This document shows positions 36,182 to 42,642 of a stretch of 42,642 nucleotides of DNA, one piece after another. The translations under genes were made by a program, and so were the position numbers. The notes below the pieces were generated by a model, which ran no database searches, was not told the origin of the DNA, and saw nothing but the letters and a program-made list of their open reading frames with translations. The first letter of the stretch is position 1; the number at the start of each line of letters is the position of its first letter. The stretch comes from Planctomycetota bacterium (GTDB lineage: Bacteria; Planctomycetota; Planctomycetia; Gemmatales; Gemmataceae), in assembly GCA_029777335.1 (NCBI GenBank), contig JAKOSN010000127.1, forward strand, positions 1 through 42,642, in the 5' to 3' direction.

Positions 36182-37494
36182 CCGTGCTCGCGTTGCTCGG
36201 AATTCTCCTGGTCGGCTATCTCCTCGGTGCGGTGCCCTTCGGCTATCTGATTGCGCGCGCACGAGGGGTGGATATCTTCGCTCAGGGGAGCGGCAACATT
36301 GGCGCAACCAATGTGGGCCGGATCCTGGGGCGCAAGTTTGGCATCCTTGTCTTTGTGCTGGACTTTCTGAAGGGCGCCCTCCCCACGTTGGGCGCGGCCC
36401 TGCTCTCCGCGCAGTTGCAACCGGACCTCCCCGCCGATCTCTTCCCGGTCTGTGCCGGGGTGGCGGCCATCCTCGGCCATTCCTTTCCGGTTTATCTGCG
36501 CTTTCGCGGGGGCAAGGGAGTGGCAACCGGAGCCGGGGTGGTCACGGTCTTGCTCCCCGGATTGCTGCTGTTGGCGCTGCTGGCCTGGCTGGTCGTCGTC
36601 AGCGCCAGTCGCATGGTTTCGCTGGCTTCGCTCGCTGCTGCGCTTGTGCTGTGTACCCTCCGCTTCCTTCTCACCCCCGCGCCGCTTGAGACGAATCACC
36701 TCGTTCTCAGCCTCTTCTGCGTGGCGACCACCCTTCTCGTTTTTGCGCGCCACCAGGGCAACATTCGCCGACTGCTCGCGGGAACCGAGAACCAACTCAA
36801 GGATTCCGCCAAGATGTTCACGCTCACCAAAACTCTGCATGTGCTGGCGGTTGGCCTGTGGTTTGGCATGGGCCTGTTCTTTACCTTCGTGGTGGGACTC
36901 CAGCTCTTTGCCACTCTGGAAGCCGAATCGCTCCCCACCAACCGCCCCTACTACTATCCCCTGCCGGCCGAGCTCACCAGGGATCGCCCCAGCGAACGCT
37001 TCCCGGATCCGTTGCGCAAGGAGCAGGGCAGCCGTCTGGCGGGAATCGCCATCAGCCCCATGTTCACCTGGTACTATGCTCTCCAGGCGGGGTGCAGCCT
37101 GGTTGCCGTGATCACCGCCTGGAACTGGGTGCGCTACCCCGGCAAGGTTCACACCCTTCGCCGTGGGATTCTCGTGGTCGCCCTCTTGACCGTGGCGTTG
37201 GGTTGGTGGATGGAGTGGAAGGTCCACGAACTACGCGGGCCACGCAACGACCTGAGCGATGCGGTCCTCACCAGCAAGCAACCTCCCAGCGCCGAGCCGT
37301 TGCAAAAGGCAAACGAGGCGCGCGCCGACTTTGGTCGCTGGCATGGCTACAGTGTCATGGTCAACCTCCTCACCCTGATACTGGTGACAGGAGCGATGGC
37401 CCTGGCAGCCCAGTTGCCCGCCCACTCCCCAGGGGAGCCGCCCCCAACCAAACCGCAACTCGCCAGCGAAACACGCGAAAAACAGACCGTCTGA
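36178..37494 (+). CDS. plsY: PlsY acyltransferase fused to a DUF4149-like membrane domain
   Basis: The gene encodes 438 residues. ATG 36178 overlaps the kinase stop (ATGA). Residues 1-205 are PlsY, the membrane acyl-phosphate:glycerol-3-phosphate acyltransferase that makes lysophosphatidate. Its motifs are GSGNIGATNVGR (37-48), DFLKG (62-66), GHSFPVYLRFRGGKGVAT (100-117) and ARHQGNIRRLLAG near 190-202. PlsY normally ends there at about 200 residues. Here a second membrane domain of 230 residues follows, with LHVLAVGLWFGMGLFFTFVVG near 220-240, three further hydrophobic helices, and conserved-looking WYYALQ and RWHGYS segments. It resembles DUF4149 (TMEM205-like). The fusion suggests the second domain acts in the same membrane process. 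Coupling to a kinase could mean phospho-control of lipid synthesis, which is inference. Confidence 0.92.
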   Translation: MTVLALLGILLVGYLLGAVPFGYLIARARGVDIFAQGSGNIGATNVGRILGRKFGILVFVLDFLKGALPTLGAALLSAQLQPDLPADLFPVCAGVAAILGHSFPVYLRFRGGKGVATGAGVVTVLLPGLLLLALLAWLVVVSASRMVSLASLAAALVLCTLRFLLTPAPLETNHLVLSLFCVATTLLVFARHQGNIRRLLAGTENQLKDSAKMFTLTKTLHVLAVGLWFGMGLFFTFVVGLQLFATLEAESLPTNRPYYYPLPAELTRDRPSERFPDPLRKEQGSRLAGIAISPMFTWYYALQAGCSLVAVITAWNWVRYPGKVHTLRRGILVVALLTVALGWWMEWKVHELRGPRNDLSDAVLTSKQPPSAEPLQKANEARADFGRWHGYSVMVNLLTLILVTGAMALAAQLPAHSPGEPPPTKPQLASETREKQTV

Positions 37495-37528
37495 CCCCGT
37501 GGCTGATCGATCCCAAGGAGTTGCCTCG

Positions 37529-38668
37529 ATGACGAAATCCACCATTTGCAGAAGCCTGGCCGCCATCCTGGCCGGTCTTCTGTTCCTTCCGGTCTCGGCC
37601 GCAGCCGACACCAAAGCAAAGGGCATCACGATGAAGACCATTGGGAAGACCGCCGACGGCAAGGAGGTGCAGGAGTTCACCCTCACCAATGAACACGGCA
37701 TCAAGGCCAGGTTGATTAACTACGGCGCCATCCTGACCGAGCTGGAGGTGCCCGACAAGGAGGGCAAGCTGGCCGATGTGGTGCTCGGCTTCGACGATCT
37801 CAAGGATTACCTGGCTGCGCACCCGTATTTTGGAGCCACGATTGGCCGTGTCGGCAATCGCATCGCCAGGGGAAAGTTCAGCCTGGAGGGGAAGGAATAC
37901 AAGCTGGCGACCAACAACGGTCCCAACTCGCTCCACGGCGGTACCAAGGGGTTTGATAAGGTGCTCTGGAAGGCGGACACTGCCCAGGTGGGCGGACAGT
38001 CCTCGGTGATCTTCACCTATCGCAGTCCCGACGGCGAGGAAGGCTATCCCGGCAATCTGGACGTGACCGTCTCCTACACGTTGACCAGCAACAACGAGCT
38101 ACGCATCGACTACAGCGCCAAAACCGACAAGGCGACTCCGGTTAATCTGACTCACCACAGTTACTTCAACCTGGCGGGTCACAATTCCGGCGATATCCTG
38201 GGCCACGAGCTAATGATCGCCGCTGATCGCTACACCCCCGTCGATGACTCCCTTATTCCCACGGGGAAAATCGAGCCGGTCAAGGGCACTCCGCTCGATT
38301 TCACCACTCCCACGCTCATTGGCAAACGCATTGGGGAGTTGAAGGGCGAGCCGGGCGGGTACGATCACAACTATGTGCTGAATCGCAAGGGACACGCCCT
38401 CGAACTGGTCGCTCGGGTGCGCGATCCCAAGTCGGGTCGGGTGATGGAAGTCCTTACCACCGAACCAGGACTCCAGTTCTACAGCGGGAATTTCCTCAAC
38501 GGCACCAACAAGGGCAAGGGCGGCGCCGTCTACAAGAAACACCAGGCCCTGTGTTTGGAGGCGCAGCACTTCCCCGATTCGGTGAATCAACCGAGCTTCC
38601 CGTCGATCATTCTCAAGCCGGATCAAACGTACAAGCAGACCACGATCTATCGTTTCCGGACCAGGTGA
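37529..38668 (+). CDS. galM: Exported aldose 1-epimerase (mutarotase)
   Basis: The gene encodes 379 residues. ATG 37529 follows AAGGAG. A clear signal peptide (about 1-26, LAAILAGLLFLPVSAAA) directs export. The epimerase domain shows GATIGRVGNRIARG near 105-118, LHGGTKGFDKVLW near 140, the catalytic His in NLTHHSYFNLAG near 215, and the catalytic Glu in TEPGLQFYSGNF near 315. It interconverts alpha and beta anomers of hexoses, here outside the cytoplasmic membrane. It follows the plsY fusion by 34 bases, with no shared pathway evident. Confidence 0.94.
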   Translation: MTKSTICRSLAAILAGLLFLPVSAAADTKAKGITMKTIGKTADGKEVQEFTLTNEHGIKARLINYGAILTELEVPDKEGKLADVVLGFDDLKDYLAAHPYFGATIGRVGNRIARGKFSLEGKEYKLATNNGPNSLHGGTKGFDKVLWKADTAQVGGQSSVIFTYRSPDGEEGYPGNLDVTVSYTLTSNNELRIDYSAKTDKATPVNLTHHSYFNLAGHNSGDILGHELMIAADRYTPVDDSLIPTGKIEPVKGTPLDFTTPTLIGKRIGELKGEPGGYDHNYVLNRKGHALELVARVRDPKSGRVMEVLTTEPGLQFYSGNFLNGTNKGKGGAVYKKHQALCLEAQHFPDSVNQPSFPSIILKPDQTYKQTTIYRFRTR

Positions 38669-38718
38669 TTCTCTCTCCCGAGCAGCGCTGCCCGGCAGCG
38701 CTGCTCATTCCCACCCCG

Positions 38719-39630
38719 ATGAACACCGCCGCCACACTGCGCCTGATACTCCTGGGCGACCTGCACGGCCACTGGAACGCCGACGACGAGACCTACTACA
38801 CCCACGCCGACTGCGATCTGCTGTTGTGGACGGGCGACCTGGGAAATAACCCACGCGAACAGAGAGCCGTGGCCCGCTCGCTCGCGCGTTGCGGAACCCA
38901 CGCCCTCGGAATACTGGGCAACCACGATGGCGCCTCGCATCTTCTGGCAAGTGTGGAGGCCGTGGGTCTACGCCTGGTCACGTGGTGTCTGTCTCTGGGC
39001 CACGCCCGTCGGGTGCAACAACTGCATGAGATCCTTGGCCCCCATGATCTGAGTCTGCGTCGCCACGACGTTCCCACCCTGGGACTGAGCGTGGTTGGTC
39101 TGTGTCCCCTGCAAAGCCGCGGGGGACAGCTGTCGTTCGCCCGCACCCTGCAGCAAGTGTACGGTGTGACCAACCTGCGGCCGATGCTGGAAGCGTTGAT
39201 CGATACCGCCCCGCCTGGTCCCCTGATTCTGCTTGGGCACAATGGACCCGCCGGCGCGGGGAGCGAACCGTTCGCGCCGTGGGGATGCGACTGGCGCACG
39301 AAGGGTGGAGATATTGGCGATCCGCTTTATCGGGAAATGATCGACCGGGCTCAGCAGCAGAACAAACCCGTGGTGCTGGCGCTCGCCGGCCACATGCACG
39401 ATCGGCTGCATCGCCGCGCCGGACGCACCCACCGCGAGCCCCTGCGTTTTCTGGGCGAGGTGCCGCTGCTCAACCCCTGTCGGGTCCCGCGCCTGGAACA
39501 GCGAGGCGACGAATTGTGGCACTGGGATTATCGCGCCGTGCTTGGTCCCGCGCGCCGACTCCAGCAGATCGAGCGCGTCGCCTGGGTGGCGAGCGGGGAG
39601 ATCCGGCTGCGTGAGCAGATTTATCCCTGA
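38719..39630 (+). CDS. TIGR04168-type calcineurin-like metallophosphoesterase
   Basis: The gene encodes 303 residues from ATG 38719; no good ribosome site is present, and the gap to galM is 50 bases. Metallophosphoesterase motifs are in order: GDLHGHWNADDE near 14-25, TGDLGNNPREQ, LGNHDG, LGHNGPAGAGSEP and AGHMHDRLH. The distinctive LGHNGP and GGDIGDP segments match the family TIGR04168, known mainly from cyanobacteria and plants. The natural substrate of that family is not established. It is cytoplasmic, with no signal peptide. A hairpin straddles its stop codon. Confidence 0.88.
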   Translation: MNTAATLRLILLGDLHGHWNADDETYYTHADCDLLLWTGDLGNNPREQRAVARSLARCGTHALGILGNHDGASHLLASVEAVGLRLVTWCLSLGHARRVQQLHEILGPHDLSLRRHDVPTLGLSVVGLCPLQSRGGQLSFARTLQQVYGVTNLRPMLEALIDTAPPGPLILLGHNGPAGAGSEPFAPWGCDWRTKGGDIGDPLYREMIDRAQQQNKPVVLALAGHMHDRLHRRAGRTHREPLRFLGEVPLLNPCRVPRLEQRGDELWHWDYRAVLGPARRLQQIERVAWVASGEIRLREQIYP

Positions 39631-39640
39631 CGCAGCCGGA
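39602..39640. terminator. 11-bp inverted repeat at convergent gene ends
   Basis: TCCGGCTGCGT (39602-39612) and ACGCAGCCGGA (39630-39640) form a perfect 11-base stem around a 17-base loop. The stem contains the last codons and stop of the phosphoesterase gene and ends 14 bases before the facing peptidase stop. The placement favours a bidirectional terminator or mRNA-stabilising hairpin. No T-run follows. Confidence 0.45.
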
Positions 39641-39654
39641 GGAGACGTTGCCAG

Positions 39655-41532
39655 TTACTTTCGCGCTTCGGCCAGCGGCTTGAGGATTTCGCTGATCAGG
39701 TCGGGGGTTTCGCCCGAAGTACGCTGCAAACGCGGATAGCGCGCGCCGTCGTGATAGTCCAGCGCGAAGGTGCGGAAGAAATCGCCGTTCTCCAGCAATA
39801 ACTCCAGCTTGCCTCGGTCTCGGGTCTGGGCGATCGCCGTTTGCAGGCGCTCCGACGACCAGCGCCGCCCGTTGACGGCGAGGAGTTTCATCCCTGGTCC
39901 GATCCCCGCGCGGTCGGCGGCCTTGCCGGCAATCACATCCTTGACCGCTCCATCCGGCCCCAGCACCAGGCCGATCGAACTGCGCAGATCGATGGTCTTG
40001 CGCATCGTTTGCTGGCCCTGGTGAATGCTCGTTGGCTTTTCGCCAAACGTCAGGCGCCACCCGGCCTGCTCGATCCCCTCCTGGGGTGAATGGTCTGTGG
40101 TCGCCGACACCCGCCGAGTCAGGTGACGTTTCCAGTCGTAGGGAGCCACCTCGTTCAAGGTCTTGACAAGTTCATCAAAGGTGTAGGCTTTCACCGTGGG
40201 GGGACCGCTCGCGCCACCAAAGAACTTGCGGCAGAAATCATCGAGCGAACGTTTGCCCTTGGTTTCGCGACGAATGATGGTATCCACCTCCAACCAGAGC
40301 AGAATCCCCTCGTCGTAGTAATCCGCCATGCGACGCCAGGAGTTCCACCCCGGACTGGCCTGGCGCAGGAGCAGGGCGCCCGTGGTCGTGTCGTCGAGGG
40401 GGCGCCAGGTGCGACCGCGCTGGTTGCTTAACGTCTCGGCAAGGAGCGCCAACGATTCGCGTGATTCATCCGGCGTCCACAATCCGCAGCGCGCCGTCAG
40501 GACAAACATCAGGTAGTGAGTCAGTCCCTCGTAGACCCAGAGCAATTTGGTGCGATGCGGTTCCTGATAGTCGGGGGTGATCATATCAGCCGGCCGGCGA
40601 TACTTCCCATTCCAGGAGTGGACAAATTCATGCGGCAAAAGGCCCGCGCTCGCCTTGCGCAGCACGGGATCGGTCAACCCCCGCTCGGGGAGGCGATTAT
40701 CGCTCGACTCGTGGTGCTCCAGCCCCGAGTAACCCATGCGATCACTCAGCGCCAGCAAGAACCTGTACGAGCGATAATGCCGAGCGCCGAAGAGGCGGTT
40801 CGCCTCGGTGATCAACCGATCGTAACACGCCTTTTGATCCGGGGTCAGTTCCAGGCCCGCCTCGCTATCGCAGGCCACGATCAGGGAATGGCGCGGTTCA
40901 CGCTCCGGCCCCAGGGGAATCTCGCGCAAGTACTCTCCGCAGAGAACGGGCGAATCAATCAGCAACTCCAGAGTCACCGGGGCAAAGAGTACTCGGCCGT
41001 CCTTGCGCCCTGCGGCGGTGAGAGCCGTGCCAAACTTCCATCGCTCGGGAAAGCGCACCGCGGGCTGAAAGCGTTCCTGAAGCGCCTGGGCACTTTTGGG
41101 ATAAAGAAGCAACTGATTCCAGTTCAGCACGGCCAGGCGATCACTCCCGGCCTGATTGAGCAAATCGAAGTTAACCTCCAACGCCTTTCCGTCCTGGGGA
41201 ATCACACAATGAAACGCGTAGGGATCCACCTCGTCACGTTGCCAGGGGATCGTCTTGCCTCCCACCTGAAACCTGAGACCGGCGAGATCGGCAATGGGAC
41301 CAGTGGGGGCGTGATTACCAGGAATCCACTTGGGGTAGTAGAGGGTCAGCGAACCGGGACGCGTGGGGATCGAGAGATGGACATGGACCAGATGTCGTGC
41401 CGACTCGGAAGCATCCACTTCCAGAGTGATGGGCGTTGCCTCGGCGTCGGCCGCCTGTGTCATGCGCGGGAGCGTGCAGAGTACAAGGAGAAAGAAGACT
41501 CTCCAGATCGTAAAAATCTCACGGGGCGGCAT
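39655..41532 (-). CDS. M61-family aminopeptidase with PDZ domain
   Basis: The gene encodes 625 residues. ATG 41532 follows GGAGG, and a signal peptide (about 1-28, VFFLLVLCTLPRMTQA) then begins the protein; a frame reaching 41946 is open but has no start support. The order of domains is that of glycyl aminopeptidase M61: an N-terminal beta domain, the catalytic zinc domain with HEFVHSWN (301-308) and the third ligand E335 in VYEGLTHY, and a C-terminal PDZ domain near 520-600 (IGLVLGPDGAVKDVIAGKAADRAGIGPGMKLLAVNG). Exported proteases of this type cleave peptides outside the cytoplasm. It is transcribed away from the neighbouring gene at the right. Confidence 0.92.
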   Translation of the reverse strand: MPPREIFTIWRVFFLLVLCTLPRMTQAADAEATPITLEVDASESARHLVHVHLSIPTRPGSLTLYYPKWIPGNHAPTGPIADLAGLRFQVGGKTIPWQRDEVDPYAFHCVIPQDGKALEVNFDLLNQAGSDRLAVLNWNQLLLYPKSAQALQERFQPAVRFPERWKFGTALTAAGRKDGRVLFAPVTLELLIDSPVLCGEYLREIPLGPEREPRHSLIVACDSEAGLELTPDQKACYDRLITEANRLFGARHYRSYRFLLALSDRMGYSGLEHHESSDNRLPERGLTDPVLRKASAGLLPHEFVHSWNGKYRRPADMITPDYQEPHRTKLLWVYEGLTHYLMFVLTARCGLWTPDESRESLALLAETLSNQRGRTWRPLDDTTTGALLLRQASPGWNSWRRMADYYDEGILLWLEVDTIIRRETKGKRSLDDFCRKFFGGASGPPTVKAYTFDELVKTLNEVAPYDWKRHLTRRVSATTDHSPQEGIEQAGWRLTFGEKPTSIHQGQQTMRKTIDLRSSIGLVLGPDGAVKDVIAGKAADRAGIGPGMKLLAVNGRRWSSERLQTAIAQTRDRGKLELLLENGDFFRTFALDYHDGARYPRLQRTSGETPDLISEILKPLAEARK

Positions 41533-41992
41533 GACTGCCTCCAGTGCAAGAGAACAACAAGGAATGCTGGAGCGCACACGCGGTTTGCTCCTGGTGCGGA
41601 TTAATGTATAACCACGCCCCCTGGCAACGCAAAGGCGAGCCCCTGGTTTTTTCCTGCTCGGCGAGAACGGTCGGGTCGCTGACTCTTGCTGCGCCCAGGA
41701 CCACGACCGTACGCCACTCGAACTCACCCCACACCAACCCGGGGCCAACGCTCCTCCGTCGTGTGAGAATGGTGCGTTCAACCCAGTCGCTACGCCAGGA
41801 TGGCCGCACAAGATCACCGAGCGTAGCAGTCTCTGTTCCGTGGGGGAGTCGGTGTCAGAAACGCACCGCGTCCCTTGTTCTTGTGTGCGATGCCGAGGAC
41901 GTGGCTTCGCCGGGTGATCAGCCGAAGGTATTGCCTGCCGTTCCAACCTTGGCGGAAGGATTCGCTCCCTGGGGAGAGTGAACGTGGTTCCG
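41533..41992. other. Intergenic region, no gene seen
   Basis: This gap of 460 bases lies between two minus-strand genes. Open frames here have no ribosome site and arginine/serine-rich translations typical of noncoding GC-rich DNA. I found no tRNA, no repeat and no strong hairpin. It probably contains the peptidase promoter. Confidence 0.5.
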
Positions 41993-42642
41993 TTAGCCCT
42001 TCAAGCCGAGCATACGATCGAGCGAGTCCGCGGTCTGGTAGATCAGCGCTTCGGGATAGTGCGGATAGGGATGGAAATACTCAAAGGTCAAATAGCCGCG
42101 ATAGCCGATCTGTTCGAACGCCTCCAGGACGGCCGGCCAGTTGGTCGTGCCATCCAGCAGCGGACGAAATGACTCCAGAGAATAATCGGTGCCCTTCTTG
42201 GTGAACTCCTTCAGATGCACATTCTTGATGCGCTTCCCCAGCTGGCGGATCCAATGTTCGGGGAATTGAAAAAGCATGATATTCCCACTGTCAAAGTGGA
42301 CTTTTACATGCTCGCTCTTGAAGCTATCGACAAAATCGATCATCTCTCCCGGAGTCATCAGATAGCCGTTGAAGAAGATATTTTCGATGTTCAAACTCAC
42401 CTTGAGCTTCTCAGCCAGTGGGAGAAGCTTGCCGATCGCCTCGCGAGCACGTTTGTCGCACACATCGTTGGCGACCGGGTCATAGTCGGTCCGCCAGGGA
42501 ATGTGAACGGCTCCGGGCACCACGAGCAAATTCTCCACCCCCAGTTCATGGGCCGCCTCGATCATCTTGCGCGCCAGTTCCATGCCGCGCGAGCGTTTCG
42601 CCACCTCGTTCGCGGTCAGCGGATACGGCCAGAACAGAAACG
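41993..42642 (-). CDS. Sugar-phosphate isomerase/epimerase-like TIM-barrel protein (partial, N-terminus beyond window)
   Basis: The frame is open to the right edge, so the N-terminus is missing; the GTG at 42604 is not needed as a start because the upstream codons (FLFWPYPLTANE) continue the family sequence. Visible segments are RKMIEAAHELGVENLLVVPG, LPLAEKLKVSLNIENI with the metal-binding Glu, VKVHFDSGNIM with an Asp, KNVHLKEF with a His, and YLTFEYFHPYP with a late Glu. These are the metal ligands of the xylose-isomerase-like AP_endonuc_2 family. Many planctomycete members act on inositol, hydroxypyruvate or unknown sugars. The substrate is not clear here. Confidence 0.87.
   Translation of the reverse strand, partial: FLFWPYPLTANEVAKRSRGMELARKMIEAAHELGVENLLVVPGAVHIPWRTDYDPVANDVCDKRAREAIGKLLPLAEKLKVSLNIENIFFNGYLMTPGEMIDFVDSFKSEHVKVHFDSGNIMLFQFPEHWIRQLGKRIKNVHLKEFTKKGTDYSLESFRPLLDGTTNWPAVLEAFEQIGYRGYLTFEYFHPYPHYPEALIYQTADSLDRMLGLKG

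Noticed and set aside
41533..41946. N-terminal extension of the M61 peptidase
   Set aside because: The frame stays open, but the ATG at 41532 has GGAGG and begins a signal peptide; the extension would bury that peptide and has no start support.
41544..41981. 145-codon frame in the gap before the peptidase gene
   Set aside because: No ribosome site, no motif, and a Ser/Arg/Pro-rich translation typical of noncoding GC-rich DNA.

Overview
The window looks like a chromosomal segment of a planctomycete, most likely a Gemmata-like member. Three things point there: two DUF1559 proteins with a prepilin-type N-terminus and a C-terminal H-x9-DG motif, three large Ser/Thr protein kinases (one fused to a WD40 propeller), and several long membrane-anchored proteins of types common in that phylum. 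Most genes are GC-rich (about 60% or more by hand count of sample lines). The left end (1-1900) and a patch at about 32750-34090 are visibly poorer, near 50%. I saw no rRNA, tRNA, CRISPR array, transposase or phage gene.

Layout. 1-1446 (-): N-terminal part of an exported HzsA-related beta-propeller protein, cut by the window edge. 1923-4018 (+): a LolA-like membrane-anchored protein and a DUF1559 protein. 4042-5518 (-): a second DUF1559 gene overlapping a small membrane-protein gene, preceded by a palindrome placed like an operator. 5702-10152 (-): a CapA-type phosphoesterase gene coupled by a 4-nt overlap to a kinase-WD40 gene. 10424-17302 (+): a tightly spaced run of GH63-like glucosidase, nicotinamidase, D-aminoacylase-like amidohydrolase, a tiny zinc-ribbon membrane protein and glucose-6-phosphate isomerase. 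17479-24384 (+): GAF-Enzyme I (PtsP-like), a LutC-like protein, an ABC exporter ATPase/permease pair and a multi-pass kinase, with overlaps or gaps of no more than 14 nt. 24394-31210 (-): cutC, a deaminase-like amidohydrolase, a FecR/HEAT-like membrane protein, a haem-motif FG-GAP protein and an acyl-ACP desaturase. 31486-32751 (+): a stand-alone polyketide-type methyltransferase. 32919-34083 (+): a lower-GC pair of unrecognised membrane proteins. 34334-39630 (+): a kinase with an unusual glycine-rich N-terminus, a PlsY-DUF4149 fusion, an exported aldose epimerase and a TIGR04168-type phosphoesterase. 39655-41532 (-): an M61 peptidase. 41993-42642 (-): a sugar-phosphate isomerase/epimerase-like protein cut by the right edge.

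How the genes fit together. Central carbon metabolism (pgi, GH63, galM, PtsP-like Enzyme I, LutC) and membrane or lipid functions (PlsY, desaturase, ABC exporter) are interleaved with Hanks-type kinases that are translationally coupled to metabolic or membrane genes. The strongest candidates for something undescribed are the low-GC membrane pair at 32919-34083 next to the glycine-rich kinase, the PlsY-DUF4149 fusion coupled to that kinase, the PtsP-LutC pair without lutAB or HPr nearby, and the CX3CH haem-like motif in the FG-GAP protein. Functions are inferred from motifs recognised by eye; no database search was run.
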